DNA of 5,203 bases from Planctomycetaceae bacterium (GTDB taxonomy: Bacteria; Planctomycetota; Planctomycetia; Pirellulales; Pirellulaceae), in contig DNPC01000418.1 of NCBI GenBank assembly GCA_003501565.1, forward strand, positions 1-5,203, in the 5' to 3' direction. Shown here piece by piece: positions 1-5,203 of this stretch. How positions within the stretch are numbered: the stretch's first letter is position 1; the number at the start of each line of letters is the position of its first letter. A program made the position numbers and the translations under genes. The notes below the pieces were generated by a model. It did no database searches and had not been told where the DNA came from. It saw only the letters and a program-made list of their open reading frames with translations.

Positions 1-2019
1 ACCGTTTTGGTTTCTGTCACCTCAGTCGATACTCCATATACCGGAACGATTACGCCGGGCGGAGTTGGAACGGCCACGATCCTTGACAACGAGGAAGTGA
101 CAATCTCCGTTACTGCCCCATCCGCGACCGCCACCGAAGGTGGTGCTGATGGTGAATTCCTGATCTCGCTTTCGGGCAACATCGACGAAGATGTGACCGT
201 TTACTACGACACTTCAGGTACCGCGACGACCAGTGCAGACTACACGACTCCGTCTGGTTCGGTAGTGGTCAGCGAAGCTGATCTAACCGCTGCGGTAACT
301 ATCTCGGCGGTCGATGACACAGAGAATGAGCTAGACGAAACGGTCATCTTGACGGCCAATTCGGTCGGCGGTCTGGACAGTACGCTTGTAACTGCGGATT
401 CGGCAACCGTCACGATTGCTGACACCGATACACCAATCGTTTCTGCAGAGTTCCTTGACGCAAACGTGGATGAAGGTGACGACGTCACGCTCGTTATCTC
501 GCTCGACAAGGCGGCTACGGACGACATGACCGTCAGCTACAGCCTCGGCGGTGACGCGACGGATGGTGTTGACTACACCGGACTGGACGGCACGGTAACG
601 TTTGCGGCGAGCGGAGCGACGTCGGTGGCAGTGGTTGTTGACACCGTTGACGACTCGTTCGTCGAAGCAGACGAGACCATTCAGGTTTCAATCAGCGGAA
701 TCGATAGTGCAGCCTCGCTGGCAGCCGCGACGGCAGACCCTGCGGACACCACCGTCACGATCATTGACAACGATGATGCACTTCTGACGGTGTCGAAGAT
801 CTCCGATGCGATCGACCCAGAGAGTGGGCCGGTTACCGACGGTATCTTCTTGATCAACCTTAGCAGCCCAAGTCTGACGGATACGACCGTTTCCTACTCA
901 ATTGGTGGTACGGCCGTTGAAGGAACCGAGTACTCGGCCATCGATCGCTCGGTGGTCATCTCGGCTGGTCAGGTTGATGCCTTTGTGACGATTACACCGG
1001 ATGACGGAAGCCTGGTAGAAGTTGATGAGACGGTCGAAATCTCGTTGACGGCCTTCGATGGCGACCCGTTCATCGAAATCGTCTCCACCTCCGACGACAT
1101 GGCTGTCCTGACAATCATCGACGAGGACGAATCGGAGATTTCGATTAGTCTCAGCGAAGATACCGTGACGGAAGGCGATGACTTTATCCTCGACGTGACC
1201 CTCTCCAAGGGTACCGAAGACGGAGTCGTTATCGACCTCGCCGCGACCGGTGCAGGGATCATGCCAAGCGACGTTTCGGGACTTCCGACAAGCATCTCAT
1301 TCGCACCCGGTGCAACCACTGCAGCCATTACAATCACTGCTGCGGACGATGGTCTTGCCGAGCCTACCGAGACGCTCGCTATTGGTGCCAGCAATGCTGG
1401 TGACTATGGTGGAAGCGTGATGACTGTAGTCGAAAGTTCTGATGAAGTCGTAATTCTCAGTGAAAACACACTTCAGCTGGTCGGAGCACCCGTGATCAAC
1501 GGCGGCAATGTTCAACGCTCGCGAGTAACCGAAATGACTCTTGTATTTAACGGCGAAGTCGACAAGTCGACAGAGCTGAGTAAATTCGAAGTCAAGAATC
1601 GCGCAACAATGGCAACCGTTGACTTGTCAACGTCTACATTCGTGTACAATGCGATGACTGGTCAAACTACGGTGACCTTGCTGTTTAGCGGAGTGGAATC
1701 GGGATCGTTGTCGGATGGTAATTACGAACTGAACATTGCTGGAACCCTTGAAGACGTCAACGGAAATATCTTTGATGGGGACGGCAATGGAACGACAGGT
1801 GATGGTTACATATTTGGAGATCTGGCTTCAGACGGCTTCTATCGGTACTTCGGCGACAGCAACGGCGATAGAACAGTGAATGTAACAGACTACCTGGCTT
1901 TCTTAGCTGTGTTCGGGTCTTCTTCGGAGACCTTTGACATAGACGACAGTGGATCTATCGCAGTAACAGATTACCTTGCTTTCCTTGCCCGATTTGGGAC
2001 AACGTTAGCTTTCGCATAA
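1..2019 (+). CDS. Calx-beta repeat surface protein with C-terminal dockerin, 5'-truncated
   Basis: The frame is open from the first base, so the gene starts outside the window; the TTG at 7 is only the first start-like codon and not a credible start. Counting that codon as residue 1, the visible 670 residues contain the tail of one Calx-beta domain (to about 30, ending ILDNEE) and four more (31-143, 144-257, 258-375, 376-487). Three of the four close on an acidic calcium-type motif (ADTDTP, IIDNDD, IIDEDE) and carry the Calx-beta signatures DEGDD/TEGDD and DET. Residues 488-608 form an Ig/SbsA-like segment. Residues 611-665 form a dockerin with two EF-hand-like loops. Calx-beta domains bind calcium and are common in large secreted adhesins. 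Very acidic with almost no cysteine, as expected outside the cell. Likely function is adhesion, matrix or envelope structure; no catalytic domain is visible. The following gene is 36 bp away and probably co-transcribed. Confidence 0.9.
   Translation, partial: TVLVSVTSVDTPYTGTITPGGVGTATILDNEEVTISVTAPSATATEGGADGEFLISLSGNIDEDVTVYYDTSGTATTSADYTTPSGSVVVSEADLTAAVTISAVDDTENELDETVILTANSVGGLDSTLVTADSATVTIADTDTPIVSAEFLDANVDEGDDVTLVISLDKAATDDMTVSYSLGGDATDGVDYTGLDGTVTFAASGATSVAVVVDTVDDSFVEADETIQVSISGIDSAASLAAATADPADTTVTIIDNDDALLTVSKISDAIDPESGPVTDGIFLINLSSPSLTDTTVSYSIGGTAVEGTEYSAIDRSVVISAGQVDAFVTITPDDGSLVEVDETVEISLTAFDGDPFIEIVSTSDDMAVLTIIDEDESEISISLSEDTVTEGDDFILDVTLSKGTEDGVVIDLAATGAGIMPSDVSGLPTSISFAPGATTAAITITAADDGLAEPTETLAIGASNAGDYGGSVMTVVESSDEVVILSENTLQLVGAPVINGGNVQRSRVTEMTLVFNGEVDKSTELSKFEVKNRATMATVDLSTSTFVYNAMTGQTTVTLLFSGVESGSLSDGNYELNIAGTLEDVNGNIFDGDGNGTTGDGYIFGDLASDGFYRYFGDSNGDRTVNVTDYLAFLAVFGSSSETFDIDDSGSIAVTDYLAFLARFGTTLAFA
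97..1467 (+). repeat. Four consecutive Calx-beta domain repeats (protein level)
   Basis: Units run approximately 97-435, 436-777, 778-1131 and 1132-1467, each 112-118 codons. Aligned landmarks recur: an acidic turn before the first long strand (EGGADG, DEGDD, TEGDD), a DYT/EYS turn mid-domain (DYTTPSG, DYTGLDG, EYSAIDR), then DD...DET, and a terminal VTI-acidic motif. The repeats are clear in protein but diverged in DNA, so this is an old domain array, not a recent tandem duplication. The fourth unit is the most divergent: it lacks the DY turn and ends VVILSEN instead of an aspartate-rich motif. A fifth unit ends at the left edge (TATILDNEE). Confidence 0.85.
1855..1998 (+). other. Dockerin-like module: two duplicated EF-hand-type repeats
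   Basis: Two 21-residue segments lie 27 residues apart (1855-1917 and 1936-1998). The first loop is DSNGDRTVNVTD, with possible ligands D617, N619, D621, N625 and D628. The second is DIDDSGSIAVTD, with D644, D646, S648, S650 and D655. Each is followed by the same helix, YLAFLA-x-FG, with x being V or R. This is the type I dockerin layout (DxNxDGxxNxxD plus helix, twice). Dockerins fold around two calcium ions and bind cohesin domains. In planctomycetes such modules end many large secreted proteins, whose partners are largely unknown. Confidence 0.8.
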
Positions 2020-2040
2020 GAACTTTTGGCAGATAGTTTT

Positions 2041-2046
2041 GAGGAG
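2041..2046 (+). promoter_or_regulatory. Ribosome binding site deciding the PEP-CTERM gene start
   Basis: GAGGAG lies 9 nt before the ATG at 2056. This supports that ATG over an in-frame TTG at 2026, which would put ten polar residues ahead of an otherwise textbook signal peptide. Confidence 0.7.
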
Positions 2047-2055
2047 TTCAGTACG

Positions 2056-2706
2056 ATGATTAACAGATTCTTTTTGGCTTTTGGCGTGGCATTGCTTTTG
2101 AGCATGCCAGCCAGGGCCGACTTTAGTTACTCTCTGGCGTTCACAAGCGACGGGAGTACTCCATCCGATTTCATGGCCGTCACCGGTTCTTCAGTTATTG
2201 TCCCTGTTTATCTAGTTGAAACGGGAACGCAAGGCGCGGGACCAGCTGGTCTAGATACACTCAATCTATTTGGCTCGACCTCCTCGCTTACTGTGTCGAA
2301 TAGTATTGCCACGCCCACGTCTCTTACGCAGGGGCCAGACTTAAACGCGGCACTCACCAGCTTAAGCGGTGCGGGACCGTTTACACTTGAAGTAGGTGAG
2401 TTTCTGGGCTCACCGGGTGCTGCCGCGACATCCTTTGTTGGAGGACGTTCGGTCAAAATTGGCGATCTTACGTTCAGTACCGGGCTATCAGCAGGAAGCA
2501 CCGACATCACTCTGGGACTGGGCGCTGGCGGAACCTTCAATTACTCTCTTCGCACTCCAAGTGTTGTGGTTGGTGGCACATCTGTGAACGGAAATGCTAG
2601 TTCCTTTCAAACAGCTACGATCGTTACTTCGGTTCCCGAGCCAGGATCCTTGGCAGTCCTGAGCATTTGTGCCGCGGGTGTTGTTCTGCGACGCCGTCGT
2701 AGCTAA
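2056..2706 (+). CDS. PEP-CTERM sorted envelope protein, possibly cohesin-like fold
   Basis: Encodes 216 aa. The N-terminus is a Sec signal peptide: R4, a hydrophobic core (FFLAFGVALLLSM), and a likely cut after A-R-A (21/22). The C-terminus is a PEP-CTERM signal: V193-P-E-P196, a short hydrophobic helix (about 198-211), then RRRR at 212-215. In known systems this tail is recognised by an exosortase, which cleaves and sorts the protein at the envelope. The mature part is rich in Ser, Thr and Gly with alternating hydrophobics. Its order, SVIVPVYLVE (46-55), then LDTLNLFG, then KIGDLTFSTG (134-143), then a G-S-T-D-I-T strand, resembles cohesin-type beta-sandwiches. That resemblance is my pattern reading, not a database match. 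It follows the dockerin gene by 36 bp and ends 56 bp before a terminator, so it is probably the last gene of that transcript. Hypothetical apart from its sorting signals. Confidence 0.85.
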   Translation: MINRFFLAFGVALLLSMPARADFSYSLAFTSDGSTPSDFMAVTGSSVIVPVYLVETGTQGAGPAGLDTLNLFGSTSSLTVSNSIATPTSLTQGPDLNAALTSLSGAGPFTLEVGEFLGSPGAAATSFVGGRSVKIGDLTFSTGLSAGSTDITLGLGAGGTFNYSLRTPSVVVGGTSVNGNASSFQTATIVTSVPEPGSLAVLSICAAGVVLRRRRS

Positions 2707-2762
2707 TTGAGATCACTTGTGCCGCGTTGGGACGTGGCGATAGCGATTGAGTTGAACGATAC

Positions 2763-2797
2763 AAAAAAACGCGAGGTGCGAGCCTCGCGTTTTTTTT
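2763..2797. terminator. Bidirectional intrinsic terminator between convergent genes
   Basis: Seven A residues (2763-2769) precede a perfect 7-bp GC-rich stem, CGCGAGG (2770-2776) with CCTCGCG (2783-2789), followed by eight T residues (2790-2797). The loop TGCGAG can close by a T-G wobble to leave a GCGA (GNRA-type) tetraloop. The flanking A and T runs make it work as a Rho-independent terminator on either strand. It lies 56 bp after the plus-strand PEP-CTERM gene and 69 bp after the minus-strand methyltransferase gene. Confidence 0.9.
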
Positions 2798-2866
2798 GTG
2801 TCACAGCTGGCCGTAGCCGTGCAACAGGCGGCTGCCAAATTTTTCTGATGGCAGATTGATTGTCGC

Positions 2867-3487
2867 TCAATTTTTCTTGCTGAGGATGGACCAGTACATG
2901 TCGGGGCCGGCGGGTACTTGGAAGGAGATATCGAGTGCTTCTATCACGCTCAGGCCGCTGAGGGAGAGCAAGTCGATCCACATGCTTTTGCCAAGAACGC
3001 TGTAGTGATTCTTGTTGCTCTGGTGATTGCAACTGGTGTCCGGAGCCGGGATCTCGACGTAACAGAATCCGCCCGGTTTGAGCACTCGGGTCATTTCACT
3101 GATCGTGAAATACGGCATGATGCTGTGCTCAAGGCAGTGTCGCGACCAGATCAGATCAAATTGCTGATCATCAAAATCAAGGAATGATTGGTCCATCTCG
3201 ACCACATTGAATCCTTTGGCCTGGCACGCGCCCACGTCCGCATCGCCCAATGCGATGCCTGTGGCATCCAGCCCCGCAGCAACGAAATGCTGTAGTGCGA
3301 CTCCCTGGCCGCAGCCCACGTCCAGGACCTTGGCCGAATCCGGCAGCGAGGTTTTTTCAAGAACATGCTTAACCATTCGGGCCGTGATGTCGGTGTGCAG
3401 CTTGCTCGGCGGCTCTGGGTACACGTCGTCTTTGAGCTTTTCAATAAACTGCTCTAGCTTGGCGATATCGGCAGGTTTGAGTTTCAT
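2867..3487 (-). CDS. Class I SAM-dependent methyltransferase
   Basis: Encodes 206 aa with a Rossmann-type methyltransferase core. Motif I is VLDVGCGQG (54-62), the SAM-binding glycine loop. The second strand is ATGIALGDAD (75-84). Motif IV is FDLIWSRHCLEH (110-121). Strand 5 is RVLKPGGFCYVEIPAP (134-149). The pattern fits the Methyltransf_11 type of small-molecule or glycan methyltransferase. The acceptor cannot be read from sequence; a sugar or surface-glycan precursor is inferred from the glycosyltransferase 100 bp upstream on the same strand. Position 79 is Ala where many family members have the Asp/Glu that holds the SAM ribose. The ATG at 3487-3485 follows an AGAAGGA-like Shine-Dalgarno (3501-3507) at a longish 13-nt spacing. 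No signal peptide or membrane segment, so cytoplasmic. Length is normal for a minimal enzyme; it looks intact. Confidence 0.88.
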   Translation of the reverse strand: MKLKPADIAKLEQFIEKLKDDVYPEPPSKLHTDITARMVKHVLEKTSLPDSAKVLDVGCGQGVALQHFVAAGLDATGIALGDADVGACQAKGFNVVEMDQSFLDFDDQQFDLIWSRHCLEHSIMPYFTISEMTRVLKPGGFCYVEIPAPDTSCNHQSNKNHYSVLGKSMWIDLLSLSGLSVIEALDISFQVPAGPDMYWSILSKKN

Positions 3488-3587
3488 CCGCTGCGTTTCT
3501 TCCTTCTGTTTCGATGCTGATGGTGCGTTTCCGCAATGAGTATCATTCGCAAGTCAGCCCAACATTAGCCGGTCGTTTCCAAACGCT

Positions 3588-4811
3588 CTATCCGACCAGG
3601 CAGCCAATCTTGCTTAACGAGTCGTTTAGCGCGTGGATCTGGTTCTGCCACGTCCACTTCTGCATAAACTGCGCGGCGGAGGCGCCGATTTGGGGTAGTT
3701 TGTCTCGGTTTTGGTAGGCGTATTCGAGTTTGTCGAGTAGTTCGACGGGATCAGATTCACCCCAGCCTTCGGTGCCAGAGAATCCGGGTGAGGATTCGAC
3801 TGGAGATTGGTCTTCTAGAATTAGGCAGTGCTGGCCATCGGCGGATTGGTCGATCAGATCGAGCTGGCCGGTATTGGCTGCAATGATGCTCGGGACGCCC
3901 GAGGCCATGCATTCCATGGCTACGAGGTTGGTTCCACCTTCAGCGCGATTCGGAAAAACAGCCACATCTGCTTCTCGCATGATTCCTGCCATCATGTGAT
4001 TGGGTACTAGGCCCATATCCAACACGTTTTGCCGCGGGATTCCGTTCGACTCAAGCCACTGCTGAATGTAGATCTTGCCGTTCTGGTCGGCGGGTGGTGG
4101 CCCGGATACATGCCCGGCTTGCCCGATGGATTGCATCAAACGCGGCCAGTGATTGTGCCATGAACAAACCAGCAATGCGTCAGGATGTTCGCGGCAAAAT
4201 GCACGGAACGCAGCAACGACAATATCCTGGCCTTTGCGATGTTCGAGCTTGCCACCGGAGAAAACTACAAATCGATCTCCAAACAGGCCGGAACGGGGCG
4301 CGGGGTGGCAAAGCGTTGGGTCGATTCCTTGAACGATGGTCTCAACGTTTTCGATCCCCTGCTCTCGCATTACCTGCGCATTCCAGTTCGAACCGGCCAC
4401 GATAAACTCGAACTGCTTCGCCGATTCAATCGCCTCGGCGGACAACCGGCTGCCTTCAAAGAAGATCAGCCCAATGTTGGTCTCACCGCGAAAGTTCTGG
4501 GAGGCTGCCATACGATGGTCCATCGCATGCAGCACTGGGAAGTCAAACTTGAGCAGGCCCAGAGATTTCTCAGCTCTGGCGGCTTGGATCTTCCGAGAGA
4601 TGTTGATGTTCGACGTCAGTAGCGTCTGCTGTAACTTCGTAAGCCGGTCTTCGAGGGCGCCGCCGAGCGGGATGGCCGTCAAGTTGGACTGCGCAGAGTG
4701 TAGGCAAATCTGTGTCCCATAGTTGCCCCAGCCACAGGTTGGGTCGAGTGCCCAGCTTAGCCCAATGGGGCTTGTCCCCTCTTTGACGCCAATCTTGATG
4801 TGGCCAATCAT
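3588..4811 (-). CDS. Glycosyltransferase, GT4-like (GT-B fold)
   Basis: Encodes 407 aa. The N-terminal half (about 1-170) carries GWGNYGTQ (27-34) and is the presumed acceptor domain. The C-terminal half is GT1/GT4-like: strand FVVFSGGKLEHRKGQD (181-196), whose K/R-containing loop contacts the donor phosphates in GT4 enzymes, DMGLVPNHMMAGIMREADVA (265-284), and the donor loop PNRAEGGTNLVAMECMASGVPSI (287-309) with E291 and E300. Such enzymes move a sugar from a nucleotide-sugar onto a glycan or lipid carrier in the cytoplasm. The donor cannot be predicted. An in-frame TGA lies three codons before the ATG at 4811, so no upstream start is possible in this frame; no good Shine-Dalgarno is seen. 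It is followed at 100 bp by a methyltransferase gene, suggesting one transcript for building or decorating a surface polysaccharide. No membrane segment; full length for the family. Confidence 0.9.
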   Translation of the reverse strand: MIGHIKIGVKEGTSPIGLSWALDPTCGWGNYGTQICLHSAQSNLTAIPLGGALEDRLTKLQQTLLTSNINISRKIQAARAEKSLGLLKFDFPVLHAMDHRMAASQNFRGETNIGLIFFEGSRLSAEAIESAKQFEFIVAGSNWNAQVMREQGIENVETIVQGIDPTLCHPAPRSGLFGDRFVVFSGGKLEHRKGQDIVVAAFRAFCREHPDALLVCSWHNHWPRLMQSIGQAGHVSGPPPADQNGKIYIQQWLESNGIPRQNVLDMGLVPNHMMAGIMREADVAVFPNRAEGGTNLVAMECMASGVPSIIAANTGQLDLIDQSADGQHCLILEDQSPVESSPGFSGTEGWGESDPVELLDKLEYAYQNRDKLPQIGASAAQFMQKWTWQNQIHALNDSLSKIGCLVG

Positions 4812-4917
4812 TTTCGCTCATGCCCGAGACCAACTCGCTAAAGCCGCATCGTATCAGATCGCTGGCTTGGCCCGCAAATGGAGCGACTGAAACTGATAGA
4901 TTTTGCGACAGCTGGCT

Positions 4918-4935
4918 TAGCATGATTTCATGCTA
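4918..4935. repeat. Inverted repeat / hairpin upstream of the glycosyltransferase
   Basis: TAGCATG and CATGCTA form a perfect 7-bp inverted repeat around an ATTT loop. Wobble and one G-C pair can lengthen the stem to about 10 bp (4915-4938). There is no T run on either side, so it is not an intrinsic terminator. It lies about 107 bp before the glycosyltransferase start. It could be an operator for a dimeric regulator or a leader hairpin; the sequence does not decide. Confidence 0.55.
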
Positions 4936-4955
4936 GGTAGATTCGGCAAGCTGTG

Positions 4956-5020
4956 CAGTTCAGTCAGCCAGAGAGTTGAGTCGGCCAGCAGTTGTGTCAG
5001 CCAGCAGTTCGGTCAGCCAG
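4956..5020. repeat. 16-bp imperfect tandem repeat, about four copies
   Basis: The core GTCAGCCAG (once GTCGGCCAG) starts at 4963, 4980, 4996 and 5012, spaced 17, 16 and 16 bp. The consensus unit is GTCAGCCAGCAGTTNN; a partial CAGTTCA precedes the first copy and the last copy stops at the core. A period near 1.5 helical turns and conserved cores could suit repeated protein binding, but slippage-born repeats look the same. It starts 145 bp upstream of the glycosyltransferase start. Confidence 0.75.
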
Positions 5021-5040
5021 TGAGAAACCAGTAAAAGCTT

Positions 5041-5203
5041 TCCACCCACGGAAGAGCAATCGTGCCTGCGGCCATCATGCGAGCGGCTAGCGTGCGAGTG
5101 GCGGGAACGGGCTGGGGGCGAGAGAGTTGTCGGTGGGATCTACGCCAGCCTCGTGAGTTCCGAGCTGGTTGCGGTACGGGTAGTCGCCGATTTGCAAATC
5201 GGC
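5041..5203. other. Ambiguous end region, possible fragment of a gene beyond the right edge
   Basis: Several frames stay open to the window edge. On the minus strand one frame runs from 5203 to a TAG at 5087-5089 and would give a 38-residue C-terminus beginning ADLQIGDYPYRNQLG and ending FPPLAR, with mostly G/C third positions. A second minus frame is open back to a TGA at 5013-5015 and reads MMAAGTIALPWVES near its end. A plus frame is also open from 5035 onward. At this length none can be called real. The first is the best coding candidate; a degenerate or dispersed intergenic element is an equal alternative. Confidence 0.25.
5186..5203. repeat. Perfect 18-bp palindrome at the right edge
   Basis: GCCGATTTGCAAATCGGC is identical to its reverse complement over all 18 bases with no spacer. 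It touches the edge, so it may be longer or part of a larger array. It could be a regulator site or a REP-like palindromic unit. Confidence 0.6.

Larger units (their letters stand above)
4812..5203. other. Repeat-bearing non-coding stretch upstream of the glycosyltransferase
   Basis: About 390 bp with no convincing complete gene. It must contain the promoter of the minus-strand glycosyltransferase/methyltransferase pair unless transcription enters from beyond the right edge. A weak sigma70-like candidate on the minus strand is TTGCGG (4872-4877) and TACGAT (4848-4853) with an 18-bp gap; it is too weak to annotate separately. The stretch also holds a hairpin at 4918-4935, short tandem repeats at 4956-5020 and an 18-bp palindrome at 5186-5203, each listed on its own. 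Confidence 0.6.

Noticed and set aside
969..1394. Long open frame on the minus strand inside the Calx-beta gene
   Set aside because: It is antisense to a clear domain array; its Ser/Val-rich low-complexity product mirrors the regular codon use of the real gene. The same applies to 240-527 minus and 602-787 plus.
2208..2540. Minus-strand open frame opposite the PEP-CTERM gene
   Set aside because: No recognisable domain, no Shine-Dalgarno, and the opposite strand has a signal peptide, a sorting tail and a good ribosome binding site.
3535..3547. Short inverted repeat AATGA-GTA-TCATT between the glycosyltransferase and methyltransferase genes
   Set aside because: Five-base arms are expected by chance in a stretch of this size, and nothing nearby supports an operator.
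4185..4622. Plus-strand 145-codon open frame across the glycosyltransferase
   Set aside because: It is the complement of the conserved GT4-type sequence and has no protein features of its own; 4336-4722 and 4094-4405 plus are rejected for the same reason.
4848..4877. Sigma70-like promoter on the minus strand (TTGCGG, 18 bp, TACGAT)
   Set aside because: Only three of six and four of six matches to consensus; such matches arise easily by chance. Mentioned inside the non-coding region only.
4570..4923. Minus-strand 117-codon open frame starting within the hairpin and overlapping the glycosyltransferase start
   Set aside because: Most of it overlaps the true gene in another frame, with Arg/Pro-rich out-of-frame composition. 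An ATG at 4821-4819 in this frame overlaps the TGA that closes the glycosyltransferase frame, but there is no evidence for translational coupling.
1..5203. tRNA or rRNA genes, CRISPR arrays, transposase genes, integration sites
   Set aside because: No cloverleaf with a GTTC-type arm, no rRNA-like conserved blocks, no evenly spaced 25-40 bp direct repeats with unique spacers, and no transposase-like protein in any frame. The 16-bp repeats at 4956-5020 are far too short and lack spacers of CRISPR size.

Overview
The window looks like chromosomal DNA from a marine planctomycete of the Rhodopirellula/Blastopirellula type. Three things point there. A long Calx-beta repeat protein ends in a dockerin-like module preceded by the segment typical of planctomycete secreted proteins (FGD...FYRYFGDSNGD). 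The next gene encodes a small secreted protein with a PEP-CTERM sorting tail. Shine-Dalgarno use is uneven and GC content is moderate. The lineage is an inference from protein style, not from a marker gene.

Layout: (1) 1-2019, plus strand, is the 3' part of a very large extracellular protein, cut by the left edge. It shows the end of one Calx-beta domain, four more, an Ig/SbsA-like linker and a two-repeat dockerin. (2) 2056-2706, plus strand, begins 36 bp later behind a clear GAGGAG site. It encodes a 216-aa PEP-CTERM protein with a signal peptide and a cohesin-like strand pattern. (3) 2763-2797 is a strong A-stem-T hairpin placed to terminate transcription from both sides. (4) 2867-3487, minus strand, is a class I SAM-dependent methyltransferase. 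(5) 3588-4811, minus strand, is a GT-B fold glycosyltransferase of GT4 type; it lies upstream of the methyltransferase and is probably co-transcribed with it. (6) 4812-5203 has no convincing gene. It holds a perfect 7-bp-arm hairpin, a run of about four 16-bp imperfect tandem repeats, and a perfect 18-bp palindrome at the right edge.

The two plus-strand genes form a cell-surface pair: a calcium-binding adhesin-like protein with a dockerin, and a sorted envelope protein that may have a cohesin-like fold. The two minus-strand genes look like a small glycan assembly or modification unit (sugar transfer plus methylation). The two units converge on the shared terminator, so any functional link between them is conjecture. 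The most interesting items are the possible dockerin/cohesin-like neighbour pair, the near-identical dockerin halves, and the repeat-rich leader upstream of the glycosyltransferase.
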